Notes: generated from the letters alone by a model not told the origin. A DNA stretch of 64,000 nt from Chiua virens (GCA_019787685.1 JAHNUO010000005.1:744001-808000), one strand, 5' to 3'. Positions 34,020-47,388 are shown, counted from the first letter of the stretch. Numbers and translations are program-made.

Positions 34020-37000
34020 TCATTCTAAAACTTGATCGGAACCAGAAGATAAGGAATCCTCGGTAAGGTTTGCATCCATTTTCTTTTCGGGCTCCGGTCG
34101 AGGGCGCAATTGCACCCTAAAAGGTTGTGACGGAATGAGCCCTATTGGTAGACTGTCTCCGGCATCCTCTCCACTGAATACTGATGCAGATGGGCCGGCC
34201 TCCGTGTTTTTGCGTCTCGCACTAGGCTTCTTCTGCCTAGTCTTTTCCGTCATTCCCGTCTTCAAGGTCCTCTTGTTTGATCCCATTGTCCTGCGGCGCT
34301 TTCTCGATGACGGCCCTGCTTCCTCGGGCGCAAAATCGCCATCTGGGGAAGGACCAGGAGTCCCCGCCTTGCGGCCCTGTGCTTTTTCCCGCTCTTTCCG
34401 GAAATCGCTAACTACCTGTTGCAATCGCTTGCTCGTGTACGCTTGCCGCCTTCGAGGCGCATATGATCCGGCTCCAGACTCTAGTTCCAAGAACATATTC
34501 AAGTCCCCTTGTTTGTTCGCGTAAGTGGCCTGGACGTGGTTTCAGCTCGTATGTAGTGAACTTCACGCCGTGCAAAAAATCTAATCTCACCTGGTTACGC
34601 CGGCTCATTGTTTGGATGATTGGTAGTAATAGTTCGTCGACTTTGGCCTCGTTCCAACCCAACTCATCATGCAAAAACCTGATGTGATATGATATGATAA
34701 TTAGGATCAGCATGTGCACATATCTCCTGATCGATGTCACGCACTGTCTAAGCGCATCAAGATCGGGCATCCCCCATTTGAAGGGTTCCTCGGAAGAGTC
34801 GACTGTAGGATGATAATACGCATCTCTCTACATTGACAGTTTCAAGCCAGGGCCAAATTTGTGACAGATGGGGGTGACAACTTACAACAAGGGGATTAGG
34901 CCATTCTGCCGGAAGATAAAGATCCCTGAACTTCTTTTTCTGCCCGTTGCACACCCCGTTAGTACGTAGACCACATGATGAAAATTTAGGACAAGACCCA
35001 CAAATCGCTTTCTAAACTTGGTATTATTGTCCTCATCTCGGTCCCGCCCGCTCTGAACCTTTGTCCACCAATCCTTGAACTTATGAAGGCCGTCTTCTCC
35101 AGGGAACTCTTTCATAAGTTCCATGGCCACGACTGGACCAGCTCCAGCCAACCCTTCTACGTAATCGCTACCCAGTAGGTACGCCAGACGGACAAGGGTA
35201 TCACGCTCAAGACCGAGTTCTCTGGCCAAGTCAGATAGCAAAAAGCATTCAACCGTCTTGGATTGGTTAAACATATTCTTGTAGACGCGTTTTCCTCCAA
35301 AGAGGAACACGTCAGAATCATCAGTGATAATACCGTCTACCAATCCCAGGGTCACAAGTTCAGCACATTGAGCTTCCGCTTCCATGGGGGCGGTGATGTA
35401 CGGGATACCGAACAGGCGTAGCATGATCTAGATCGGTCAGATAACAGGCTTGTCAAGTTGACCGTAATGAACGCCTACCATAATTTGGGAGATCATATGC
35501 TGCGTGATATCTTCAGAATCACGAATCGCAGCCTTCTTCTGTCGATTCAGCTCCCTAATCTCTTCATCTATTTCGCCTCTGACGGTATCGATGTCCCTCC
35601 CTTTCATTTGGGAGATGAACCGAGCAAACTCTCCTGCTTCTTGATGGGGATCCATCTCTTGCGCGGCATCCCAATTATCTTCCTTCGCAGCTTGCCGATC
35701 GACGGCGGACAAGTCGTGCGCCAAAAGTCCGTTAATGGGAGAAGGTGACCGGGACCATTCAATCACAGAATGGTCGCCGTCCTCCTCTAGTACAACGACT
35801 TCAGGAGACGGTGCCGTCAGCATCGGAGACGCTGGTCGCGCTAGACCAAATGACACGGGAGAGGCCGATTTATGGGCATAGTCCTCACGGTCACCTCCGT
35901 TAATGGGCGGAGGCGGAGATTGTTCTGCAGGGATAGCAGGACCCACAGGTACAGGGAGGGAAGGAGCCATGACTATTTCTTCCATATCGTCATCAATATT
36001 TGAGTCCTCGGCGGCGGCAGTGAGGTCAATCAGAGATGTGTCGTCGGGCTTAGGAGGCCGTGATAGTTTTGAGAGCGGCGACAACGGAGGTTCGTCCAAT
36101 GACCTTGCAGTATCGATACCCTCCTTTCCGTCCCTGTTGGGTGATAGCGTTGAAGATGGGAATGCAGTGTTCTTCTGAGGTAATAGCAACGATGGTGTGC
36201 CGAAGACAGACGGTTGTCCTGTTTGTTGAGCATAATTTCCTGATGTCCAGCGTGGAGGACCAGCACCTGCAATGGACAAGGCTGTCTCAAGTCGAGACGG
36301 AGACGCGTATAAGTCATCGTCATTATCGTACGCAGCTGGAGGAGCATTGGCTAGTGGGGTGCGGCCAACCGACTCTTCGGCGGATCGTACCATGCTCTGG
36401 TTTGACAAAGGCTTTCCTGGATTCGAGCCCGCTTGCGCCAACAGGCGCACAGAGTCAAGCGAGGCTTGTATAGCAATTGCAAGTGCAGGATCTTCTTCAT
36501 TGGACTCTGGAGGACGGAAGTGAGGTAGTTCATCCTCATCGTCTTTGTCAAACAGTGGCTGTAGCTTGACACGGCGCTGTTCTGGCAAGGATACCGCACC
36601 CTTCTGTGATCGTCTATTAATTGCGGACAGAGCCATCGTCCGCTGGTACTCCCGCATATCTGAGTCCATTGGAACTGCGCTTGGTCTATGAAATCTCCAT
36701 CAGCATACATCTCATACCAAATGTGTTTGTCGTACATCTCGACTTCCTCCATCTCCATGTCACTGTCGCTCTCGCCTTCGTCCACAGGAACCCGAGTTTC
36801 TGGGTCTATCTCAATGGGATTTGCCCGGGTACCCTCGTCCCGAATGCCCAGAACCCAACCACCGTCCGCGCCTTCATTCTTGATGAGGAGATACTCCCTA
36901 TTGCGTTCGCTCGCAATACGCACAGGAATAGTGATATGAGCTTTACCGATACTATCCGTCGTCATCAGAAGCTGCTGCGTGAGTGCATTACGTTGCTGCA

Positions 37001-38015
37001 GATTCTTGATCTGCTCCCTGGAAAAATCCAACGGGGTAGCGGCTTTCTTCAACATATTTTGCAAGCGCTTGTATGACGTTTGCCTCGACTTGAGACGAAG
37101 ATCGCCAACGATCTCATATTGCACTTCTGTCGGAAGTTCGCGAAATGCGGGTGACGTGACGTCGAAATCTTCTGGACGCATTTCCTCAATGAACGAGCGT
37201 AACTCTTCCTCGGTCGCTAAACGAGGATCGGGAGCGTGAGTATGTGTCGCCTTCGCGACTTGCTCCTCCATGTTTACCTCAGGTAATCTGTATGGGTCAT
37301 GGTCGTGAAACCGGCTCTTCTTTTTCGAGGATGGTGGGGAGACTGGTACGTCTTTCTTTCTCGCGGTCGTCCTGGGCACGGGAACAGGACCGGTGAGATC
37401 CTCTAGATAGACAGCGTTCTCATCGAGGACGACAGGTCCTACGGGCACCTTTTGTTTACCCTTAGACGAGGGCGGGCTGACGTGTACAACGATGAGTGAC
37501 CACATATATGATACCAAAACGGTGCAAAGCGTACTGAGAAGCCTGAGCATGAACGAGTGCTTCTCGTCGCATCTGAGCTGCTAGAAGCCTCTCCGCAATT
37601 CTGACGTGACTCGCAGCCGCACCACTCTTCTTTTTCTTGCGTTCGGACTATGACAGTTGCCGATGTCAGAAAATGCATCCAAGGATACGCGAAACCCACA
37701 TACGATGGTGTTGCGTTTCAGCGCCGGTGCACCGCCGTCGAAGACGAATACTGGACGAATACCGTAGAATAGAAGCTTGCAGATGCGGCGGAGAAAACCC
37801 AAGACGTGTGCGTTCGTAAGAGCACGACCCTCTTTGTCCCTCATAGTGGCTTGGAACTGATAAATCCATATGCTTGAGTCGATGGCGAGGGCTTTGCCCT
37901 CCATGGTTTCAAGCCTTTGAACGTTGTCAGTATCGTATCGAACTAAAAACGAGTATACGCACGGAACTGGACGGCCAACGGGTGCGAGGAGACTCCAGAG
38001 AGACTTGACACCCAT
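34020..38015 (-). CDS. RAD2: DNA repair endonuclease Rad2/XPG
   Basis: Structure-specific 5'-flap/bubble nuclease that makes the 3' incision in nucleotide excision repair. ATG 38015 starts MGVKSLWSLLAPVGRPV, the XPG N-terminus, and IDSSIWIYQFQATMRDKEGR. FYGIRPVFVFDGGAPALKR follows with the conserved DGG. A long spacer of several hundred residues is acidic and Ser/Pro-rich, as in XPG. The I-region is MLRLFGIPYITAPMEAEAQC with the metal-binding acid cluster EAEAQ, then GIITDDSDVFLFGGKRVYKN, LAYLLGSDYVEGLAGAGPVV. The tail is basic (SSRKRRRTMGSNKRTLK), NLS-like. About 1,180 aa. One frame change is needed near 36,677 between DGDFIDQAQ and VPMDSDMREY (one missing base). All other joints are clean GT...AG. 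Confidence 0.88.
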
Positions 38016-38364
38016 CGTGCTTCATGAATGATTAATGGGAGTTGGTGAGCACGAGTCATTTGTGTAGTTCAAAGTTAGACTTTAAATTTCTGACAATGGC
38101 AATGGTGACAACAAAGTCACGCCTTCAAGTTGGGTTTGCGGACATCAACGGCTCGTTCGTGCACAAAATGCAACTACGACAAAACTAGCGGTAAAAACAG
38201 AATCGACAGTCCAAAAGACTAAACTAAGATGAGCGCCAATGGCCCGAACGACGGAAACACCAAACACGATACCGCGCAAGACATTGAAGCAATCGAAGTC
38301 ATAAAAATTCGTGAATGAGCGGAGTCAGGGCATAGTCCAGACGTCACGAAGCCGGCGAACGTTT
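38016..38364. other. Intergenic between RAD2 start and next gene's stop
   Basis: About 350 bp, both neighbours on the minus strand. It holds the RAD2 upstream region and the 3' end of the PH-domain gene. No motif was recognised. Confidence 0.4.
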
Positions 38365-41300
38365 TTAACTTTTGGGGCTGTCACGAGAACGCTCAGGAGT
38401 ATCCAAAGGGCGTGGTCCAGCTGGGGATCCTTGTCCAGCGGAGCTATTGCGCGACGAGTGATTGCCAGGTCGAGATTGACCACCGGGAACACCAGGCGGC
38501 CGCATATCCTCCATAGCGGAAGGAGAGAATCGTGCGTCAAAGGCAGTGCCGCCTGTCATCTGCATTCCCATACCTCCCATACCTCCCATGGCCCCCATAC
38601 TTCCTCCCATCATACCCATACCACCGCCCATACCACCCATTGGCATCCCAGGACTCATCATCGGCATTCCCATCATCGACATCCGAGGGTCAAAACCCAT
38701 CCCACCACCTGTCATCATTGGTGTCAGGGGAGAAGCACCACGCATAGCGTCGCCTCCCGAGAATGCCATCATAGCTTGCTGATAGGCTGCTTGTGCCGCC
38801 TGCTGCGCTGCGAACATGCCATATCCGGGCATCATGTTCGGGTACCCCATGAATCCTCCAGCCACCATCGGGTTAGCTGGCGGTATCATAGGCCCTGTCC
38901 CAGTCATCATCGGATTCAAGGGTATCATCTGGTTCATCATTGGGTTTCCCATCATCGGATTCATGCCCATGGGGAATTGACCACCGAACATGCCAGACTG
39001 AGCCATCTCCAATTGTTGGCGTTGGAATTCGTCCAGTTTTCGTTGGCGGTCTTCGGCAAGTCGCCTCTCTCGTTCACGTTCAGTCAAGGCCGCACCAACA
39101 CCGCCTTCACGTTTGCGTTCACGTTCATGTGCTGTGATCGCGCCAAGGAGACCGGTCTGAGGCGGTGGAGGTTTGTTCGGAACATTGATCAGAGATGCAC
39201 CCATCTCGCGCGCATGTTCTTCCTGTCGTTTTGCGGAACGGTCTTGTTTATCTTGCATGCCTGCAGAAAGTAGACCATGCGGGGTGAACGCTTTGGTCAC
39301 GACTTGGGATGCAGGTTCAAGCTGTATGAAAGTATCCCTCTGTGATTGGGTAGGTGCCTCCGGAGGCGACTGATACGTTCCGGGTTGACGACTGGAGTCT
39401 AGCACCTGCGTCCAGATGCTGTGACGCGGCGGCGTCGGCTGAGGAGGAAGGTCGGAGAGACGGCGCGGGGGAGCTCCTTCGTCAGGGGTCCGCGAACGTT
39501 GATCACTGACGAATCGACGTTGAGGCATTCCACCAAAGTAATCGTCTTGAGCACCAGGTGCACCTGATCGCATCCATTAGCTGAGGAACGCAAAGAAAAG
39601 AAAGTGAAATTACCTTGGGTTTGTGGCCTTGGTACAGGTGGCAGATTACGTGGGTGTCGCAATTGGGCGTACGGGTTAGCATCAGTTGCGGTGGCAACCT
39701 CGGCCGGTGATTGCGTACGACTTTGAGGTCTGAGAGGGCGAACTGGTGTGGGTGCAGGACTGGGTGTTTGACCAGATGCTTGAGAAGGCCGTTTGCTAGC
39801 CGTGGTTGAGGGCTCATCGTCAGAATCAGCATCCTCTTCTTCCTCTTCTTCCTCTTCTTCCTCTTCCTCCTCTTCGTCACTAGTTTCGTTCCAGCCCGAC
39901 ACTCTTGCAGCTGACCCACGCTTTCCGTTGGCTCTCCCAGGCCTGTGAACGGCAGCCTGATGTGCGGCTTGCTGTGCCTGTAACCTTGCCTTGCGTTGCA
40001 CAGCTTGGTTTGACGGCGCAAACGTCGACCTGAACTGTGCACCATTGTCTGAGCTCCCAGCAGTCGTCGCATCCTCCGCTGGCTGTGGTGATGGTTGAGG
40101 ACGTGGTGACGGAGACTGCACAGCTTCGGTCGCAGATGCGCTTGCGACGGGTTGTTTCGGCACTGCGGCAGCGACAGCCGCATCAGAGTCCAAGAACGAC
40201 AACGCGGCGAGTGCATCTGCGTTTACGTCGTCTAGCTGAGCCTTCTTCGAAGCTGGTGGAGCATCGAGGTCGCCGTGGTCGGACATGGTGTCAGTGTCGC
40301 TGTCGGGCACCCTGTGAAGATGGTGCTCAGGCGAAGAAAACGATGAGCCTTCTGGATTTAGCCCTCGGCTAGCGCCGCCACCCGTCAGCGCACGTGCACC
40401 GGAAGGTTTGCGGCCAACAGCCGCAATCCGGGTCCCGCTAAGCGAAGGTTCTGAAAGCACTCCGCTTCTTGTATGTTGGGAAGTAGAAGTTGAGGTCGAG
40501 ACAGGCGAGTGTGTCAGCCGACCATGTTCTGATACAGAAGTCGAATCTGACTTTTCGGATATAGTCGTGGGTACACGGCGTGGGGGAGCCGACTTTTCGT
40601 CGAGCTGCTGCATGAAGAAAAGAGCATCCGTGAATACACTTTGAGGGTCTGGCGCTGCAGACGGTTGAGTGAATTTTGAAGTAGGTATTGAAGACCAAGA
40701 CTGCGCAGACGGAATAGGTTTATCAGGGACAGGGGGGATTGTGTTAGAGGGATTGCGATTCAGCGATCTTGAAGGCGCAGAGGAGAAAGACTGAGCGTTC
40801 TGCAAAACTTGAATAGCGGGCAGGTCTTTTTCCAACAAAGAATGGGGTGATGTTAAAATCGAGAAAGTCGGAGAGCTTGAAGGAGACTTTGTTGATTTTC
40901 CAGGAGACCCAGGCGACTGGAGGTTTGACCCTTGGTTTCCGGTAATAGGTGAGTGTACCGACATGCTCGAATTAGTCGAGAAGGATGGTGACTCGGGGGA
41001 AGCCAATGGCGAAAAGGGTAACCTCACCCCCATGACTTCGGCGACACCTCCGCCAGAACCCGACGACTCCTGCGACTTTGCAGTCGGGTTATCTACACTT
41101 GGCGATAACTTCGAGTCGGGCCTAGAACCAGGACCCCTCCCATAAGAATCCCCACTGAGCTTGCGAGAAGTCCCACTTGCGGGAGGGGGACTGGACGCGA
41201 TGGGCCTGTCGAATACCGTATCACTCTCTCCATGTATGAGAGAGATAGCACCAGCCACCATCGTTGCGAGGGGCTCATTTTCATCCGATTCTGACGCAGT

Positions 41301-43475
41301 TTGCTGGGATCCGTGAGATTGTACAATTGACAAGAAAGGCTCCGGTGCATGCGCCAAGTCATTCACGGGTTCACCGGCACTGTTCAATTCCGTGATAGGC
41401 GTCAGTGCACGACCAAATGCTGAATCGATAGGATAAGCTTGTGATGAAGAGCTGTCAAGGGATAGAGAAGGTAATTGAGGTAGTTGTAGGGATTGTTCTG
41501 CTCGAGTAGCTGGAGGTGCGGGTAAAGGTAGGGGTGGAGTGGAAGGGGGAGCATCCAGCCGTGACTGGGGATCAATTCGTGGCATTCGTTCCCGCAACAC
41601 GTTCAGTAAGCGAGAACGAATAATCGAGGTGCGATCGTCTCTTGGGTCCATCGTTTCTGCAAGCTCTCTGTCCAGGAAGAGAAGCTTCCATTACCTGTCA
41701 GACGGAAGTTGCATAAACTAGGCGGACACCTACATCTCGAGCAGGGCCAACAGGATAAGCGAACATCATTGAAAGTGGGTCTCGGGGATCCCATGTATAG
41801 GATTTAGGTCGTCCGTATAGTTCAAAGGCATCATGGAGTGCTAAGACTCTGCTCAGCAGGCGGTAGGATAGATGACAATAACACGTACCGACAAGCCATT
41901 TGAGCATCTCTGATGCTTGTGTATTGCCAGCCTCAAGCTCTGGCATAACGAGCAACCACCCTTCCCGACTTCTCATGCCACCCGCTGTCTCTTCGTCGCC
42001 AAGCAAACCTTCCAGCTTCATCAAAGTGCTTCTGTTGATCAACCCTGGGCGCTCGGGATACACTGCAAACGCCTGGGTCACATCCTTGAGTGTTAATAAA
42101 GCCTTTTTCTTGTCCTTTGGCTTCGACGATGCGTAAAGTGACAGTATAGGACGTAGTGGGAGATCTTCACTCTGTTCCCGTGAGAAGAGACTGGACATGC
42201 GTTTCTTGCGAGCAGGATTTGACATGCCAGCATGGGTACCATCACTGTACGATGAACCAGTGACCTCAGGATGCGATGCAGCGGAGACTACCATCCACAT
42301 GCGTTTCCAATCCGTTTGCCCAGCGACGCGAATGCGTACCCAGCCTTCCATGCGGCCGCGCTGCAGAGTCGAGTGCGTTTCCCGACCTATGACAATCGTT
42401 TTGTTTCGTTAGTTGAATGTTGATAATGCTGAACGAAGTATACCCGTACCACCAGGGAGGGTTATTCGAATCAAATGAGCGGTATATATCTCCTCGAGTC
42501 GCGACTTTTCCCAAGCAGAAAGTCGAAGTGCGGTTGCCCACGATATCAAAGCTTGCGTGGATGAACAACTGAATAACAAGAGATTTGAACCAGCAGTGTT
42601 TAAAGTAAGCACATTGGTGAATTTTTGCGGAGGTTCGTCGTCTGTACTGGGAACGGTGATAGAACCAACAACTTGTACAAACTATGACCATGATTCAATA
42701 AAATGTGCCACCATCGAAAGAATGAACGCACAGCATCCGTTGTGTTGAAATATGTCGGGGGGACCTCTCTACCTTGTTTATTTGCTTCTTCTACTTCACG
42801 CATGTCCCATACGCTGAGGGTGGTTCCGCCGAGTTGAGCCCAGACTTCAACCCAGCCTTCGTCTTTCAGTGGCCGTTGACCGTCTGGCTGCCTCTCGAGA
42901 CGCTTTACAAGAGGGCCGGAAAAATAGACTTTGCGGGCATGGGCAAGGGTCAACTGGACGACAGAACGAATTTCGGGGTGAAGTGGGGCCGGAGCCTCGG
43001 GTCCGCCAGAGAGGGATAGCCTACGAACCGCGGCTTGCTCTTGCTCGTCAAGGTGCTGGTCTGAGGGGGATCTTGTTGGACCGAGGGACTTTGACTGACC
43101 CATCTGGGGTGCAGGGCCACCAAAGTCGGTGGGGGGTGTGCTGAGGCGTATGTTATTAGAGAGAACGGATTCTTGAGGGTGATCTTGGTGGGTCTTGCTG
43201 CGAAAGGAGAAGAAAGACGAAGTACGGGTATGTGATTGTGATGAGGGGGGCATGGGGCGTGGCTGGGTGGGGGGCTGGTTGTCGCTGGTTGAGTTATCTT
43301 GTGCCTGGGTAGAAACGGAAGTGTCGTTGTTGGCGGGTCGTGCTGAAAAGTCGTGTACGTCGACGGCCCTGCCCGGACTCGCCTGTCTGAGCTGTTGCAA
43401 TTCCGCTGGTGATATGAAACCACGATTACGACTGTCCCACTGCGGGCTCGACGAGGTCATGAGCGGTGAGGACAT
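38365..43475 (-). CDS. Large PH-domain protein, Caf120/Skg3-like
   Basis: ATG 43475 gives MSSPLMTSSSPQWDSRNRGF. After a Ser-rich head, residues 130-250 hold the conserved block RSVVQLTLAHARKVYFSGPL, VKRLERQPDGQRPLKDEGWV, EVWAQLGGTTLSVWDMREVE, a PH-type domain. NVLTLNTAGSNLLLFSCSST follows, then WEKSRLEEIYTAHLIRITL. A second PH-like block starts GRMEGWVRIRVAGQTDWKRM with SREGWLLVMPELEAGNTQAS. A very long low-complexity part follows, with many SP/TP sites, an Asp/Glu run at about 39,835-39,880 and a Met/Gly/Pro-rich C-terminus (GMPMMSPGMPMGGMGGGMGM). In yeast, Caf120 and Skg3 are PH proteins tied to CCR4-NOT and the bud neck. About 1,500 aa, stop at 38,365. Confidence 0.75.
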
Positions 43476-43879
43476 GACCGGGCTAATGCAAGCCTACCCG
43501 CTTCAAAGATCGTCGCTGACGAGTCAAAGTCAAACTGGTCCACTACTACGACCGACCCGACCGTGTTTATTCTCACCACCGCACTTATATCCGCAACGGC
43601 CTTTTATCACCCTACACACTGCGATCCGCCCTCCTCGCGAGCGGTTATCGCGGAACGTCCGTGTTCGACGATATGACACGGCTAGACTGACAACCGCTCA
43701 TGGTCGCCTGCGCGACGGACCGTACACTCGGACTCGGACTCGGACAGGAGCCTGGCGTCATGGGCGTCATCCTACGTCAACGGGCCTGCACCGGATATAA
43801 CTTTTTCCCAAGTCCTGATCGATGATCGTCCACGACAATGGATTAAACCCAGTAACTGATGCCAGGTACAACCTGTACG
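43476..43879. other. Intergenic
   Basis: About 400 bp upstream of the PH-domain gene, up to the COX11 stop. It is CpG-rich, with no gene recognised. Confidence 0.4.
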
Positions 43880-44796
43880 TTACGGTACATCTTCTTGCCT
43901 CCGCACCTCAACCCGGGGGGCATGCTCGTACTTGTCAAATCCGAGCGACTTTTGTACCACATCATCGGCAGCATCTGGCTCGAGATGTCCTTGAGTATTC
44001 CGGCGAGCTCTGGGGTCAAGGATTTATATAAGTAAACCCTAGGTACGCGACGGCCCACCTGAAAAATGTATAGCTCAATACAATATCGTCTATGTTTCGA
44101 CACGAAGGATCATCTAATATGTCTTTGTTTATGAAAAAGAGAAGTGGCATGTCGACTTCTTCGCCTGCGAGGAGCTTCTGTTCCTCGAAACAGAAGCATT
44201 CTACTTTGGAAAAGTACGATGCAACCTGCGAACCCGCCAACGTGGCAAGGGCTTCATTAGTACGCCTTCGTAGTACAAGAAAGTGATCGTGACACACCCG
44301 GTCAGGAGTCACATTGTATGTTGCAATTCCAATGATATCCTTTTGACTCTCATTCCTGGCTTTGTAGAATGCTAAACTAGATTCACCTGGCAATACATCG
44401 ACAAATTTCTGCTGGGGGAAGAATTTCCAAGGAAGCGTTTCAGAACGGTCTGCGTTGAAATGAACGCGAATACGTCCCGCCTCCACCACAGGGACAAGTC
44501 GAGAAGGGTCGAAACGACCTGACGATGTAGAAATGACCGAAGGTGTACCAGCGAACCCTGTGGCCGCACAGAACATGCGGTAAAGTGGCACGGCTGCATA
44601 AGTCACACCTACGCCCAAGATAATCTATATGTAGGTGGAAATGAATTATAGCAATGGTGCGAGATCCCGGGAGGCGTACGGCAGCAGTACTGTACATGAG
44701 CAAATTACGATTCCGGGCTGCATGGAGCTGTTGCCGGACCTGGTGGTGGCGAGCGAAGTGGGAATGGGACGGTCGAGGTGAAGAGTCGGTAGACAT
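43880..44796 (-). CDS. COX11: Cytochrome c oxidase copper assembly factor Cox11
   Basis: Inserts copper into the CuB site of Cox1 in the mitochondrial inner membrane. A membrane segment spans an intron: LLMYSTAAIILGVGVTYAAV, then PLYRMFCAATGFAGTPSVIS. The copper-binding CFCF motif occurs in YFSKVECFCFEEQKLLAGEE, followed by VDMPLLFFINKDILDDPSCR and DDIVLSYTFFRARRNTQGHL, where an intron must be removed after TFF. The end EPDAADDVVQKSLGFDKYEH is typical. Start: ATG 44796 is the first ATG found in this frame. An N-terminal extension through an upstream exon would give a stronger presequence. It is divergent from the J-protein gene. Confidence 0.9.
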
Positions 44797-45123
44797 GGGT
44801 GCATGAAACAGCGACTGAGTGGGTTGCCGTGGTACATTCGGTGAACGCGGAAACCATGATTGCAGTCGTGTCGACGCGGGCGGGGTAACGGTACGCGTCT
44901 GAGGTGCAGCACAACGCTATACGACATCAAAAAAGGCTAAAAGGCGCAAGGACTACTTGCCAGTATTAACTTGGAGGTTCTTTTGAGAGTCGCACTTGGT
45001 ATGAACCTGGTCGACATCGTGTCCAATATGTATATGAGCGCCGGGTTTCCTCCTTCCGTGTAGGCAGCACGTGACTTAGACTCGGTCAGTGTTTCTATCA
45101 AACGCTCGTGTCCTTGACAAACC
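44797..45123. promoter_or_regulatory. Divergent region COX11 / DNAJC8
   Basis: 327 bp between outward start codons. Part may be the 5' exon of COX11. No specific operator was recognised. Confidence 0.35.
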
Positions 45124-46227
45124 ATGTCTGATACACCCAAACCCCAACCAGATTCCCAACCCTCCTCGTCCAAGTCTTCGTCCTCGAACATTCCAGCCGA
45201 CGTAGAGTTGGAGCAATTACTATCGAGAGAAGCGTCGGCGTTCCAGCGTGAAGTCGAAGTAGAACGAATACTCAAAGCCTTCAAACTCAAGTGCGTGTAT
45301 TTCAAACCTACTCGCCGCCATATCTGATTGCGCCATTCTTCAGTCCGTATGATATCCTTGACCTCGATGAAACTGCAAAGCCGGAGGACATAAAGCGCAA
45401 ATATCGGCAATTGTCTCTCTGTGAGCACAATCCTCTTTACTTTGACCTGTCAGATATTATGAAGAGCACGCTGACAAAAATTGATTGGTTCGATCTTCGG
45501 AACTCGCCGGCCCTCTCTTCTGTCCATAACTTGCACCGATCTGTACGTTGTTCTATGTACAGTCATCCATCCTGACAAGACCCCCCACCCGCGTGCTCCA
45601 GATGCATTCGACATACTCAAGAAGGTACGCTCCTAATGTGTCATAAGATGACTGCGCTTACACATTCCATCTGCAGGCCGAGGCTGAGCTGTCCGACACC
45701 AGCAAGCGAACGGAACTTGACGCGACAATTGCTTCTGCCCGTACCACCCTGCTCCGCTCCTTATCCCTACCCACAAATCTCACTGACGATGATGCACGCC
45801 TAAAGAACTTAGCTGATGACCCAAAGATGAAAGCTCAAGGCTTGACGACACCGTGGCGAATCATGCTCAAGGAGAAAATCAAGGAAGTGCTGATCGAAGA
45901 GGAAGTTCGGAGGAGAAAGTGAGTGGGAATCCAACCCCCAGTGTACATGCTCACGTCACCCCAGGGCCATAAAGATGAATCTTGCCAACGAAGGTCTAGA
46001 GGCACGCAAGAAGGAAGAGGAAGTCACGTCCAAGAAGCGCAAGGCGGAGGAAGACAAGGCATGGGAGGGTATGTGTTATTCTCGCAACCCACCGTCTTGA
46101 ACTGACCAACCTATATTTGAATGTGTTTCGATGATTAGAGTCGAGGGAGACTCGCGTGGACAGTTGGCGATCATTTAGCAGCACCTCGAAGAAGAAGAAG
46201 AAGGCTAAGGTTGCAATTCTTGGATGA
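45124..46227 (+). CDS. SPF31: Spliceosome-associated J-protein (DNAJC8/Spf31)
   Basis: ATG 45124, MSDTPKPQPDSQPSSSKSSS, then the helix VELEQLLSREASAFQREVEV leading into the J domain. NPYDILDLDETAKPEDIKRK and YRQLSLFIHPDKTPHPRAPD carry the HPD triad, split by an intron just before IHPDK. AFDILKK, AEAELSDTSKRTELDATIAS and a long charged helix follow (LEARKKEEEVTSKKRKAEED), ending TSKKKKKAKVAILG. This central J domain with a coiled, lysine-rich C-terminal arm is the DNAJC8/Spf31 layout, a nuclear protein found with spliceosomes. About 255 aa, five or six introns. No break in frame. Confidence 0.87.
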
Positions 46228-47388
46228 GGCATGTCAACTGTTTGAATCATGGATTTTGCTTTAATCAGGCCATTAGTCGGCTACCGGTTTACCCCTGGTC
46301 ACTTGAATACATTTAATGTACCTTGCTAGGCATTAATGTTGCAAGAAGTCATCCGATATAAGTCTAACTGTTTGCAGTGGTGCGACTTACCCTCCCACAC
46401 GGCGAACGTGACAGTGCAACACACAGGTAGCTTCTTCGATGACCATGAATATCCTCATATGTTCTTTCGTCACAAGGCTTGCGCATGGGTTGGATATTGA
46501 TATCAACACCATCTTTTGTAGCATGGCCGCGTGGTCACCGGCACCATTAAAACGGACTGATGCATGACCATGTGATCGAGTTTGAGGTATAGCTTATATT
46601 TCGTCACAGTAAAATCAGAGTTTACTGATACAATATGCAGGAAATCATGATGCGACTTGCTCTCGGCGTCCATGGTGTATTTCTAGCATCAAGATGCGAA
46701 TAAATTATTTGTAAGTCTTCCCGAGTTCTTTCTCGTTAACTCCGAGTGAGAAAGTTGTCCGCTGGATCGCAGTTTTACTCCGCTAGTGCACATACTTCCT
46801 GACATATCCTTACCCACGTGTTTTGTCGCAGTCCTCAGCGTTCAGTTCTGGAGCGGCAATCATTGGAGTGGTTGCACCGAGGCAGCCGGAATGTTCTCGA
46901 GAATTGTTTGGCACGTGTAATTTTATTTTAGTCGTCCAATAGGGGTATTGACGATTAGAACATGACAAGACAGGTGAGAGTTTCCTTCTAGCTGTCATAC
47001 CACTGCTGATGAAACGACCTTGTGTCGTCGTAGCTAATCCAAGAGGTGTGTTCCCTCCATGCGTTAGCATGAGAATTCTTACCGCGGGTCCTTTTGTGCT
47101 GTGCTTGAGAGCTGCCTTGCAAGCATGAGTTAGAATAACTCTACAGTTCTTTAGGCAATGGTGAAAAGGTGTTGATCGTGCCTTACTGTGCTACCGCGGT
47201 ACGTGACCACTGGGTAGTCTGCAGTTCGGCGAAAATACGCCACCTAACTACCCACTGCTTAGGAGGTCTGAAGCACACGCTCGCCAGAATAGTCAGCGCA
47301 CTTTGTGCCTTGGATCATCCGTGTGCAAGGGTATAAATGTCGTTGCCGGTATCTTCTTCTAACTTGGCGTCCCTTCTAAGCTTCTTTC
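46228..47388. other. Intergenic before the peroxygenase region
   Basis: About 1.2 kb. No gene recognised. A minus-strand frame at 46,810-47,070 has no known motif. The last 70 bp contain a TATA-like element (see the next entry). The stretch marks the switch from housekeeping genes to the peroxygenase group. Confidence 0.5.
47328..47340 (+). promoter_or_regulatory. TATA element of peroxygenase copy A
   Basis: The sequence agggtataaatg lies about 50-60 bp upstream of ATG 47389. Copies C and D have an equivalent element (gggtatataa on their strand) at a similar distance. Confidence 0.65.

Noticed and set aside
46810..47070. Minus-strand open frame of about 86 codons
   Set aside because: No motif known to me, no promoter or exon context.
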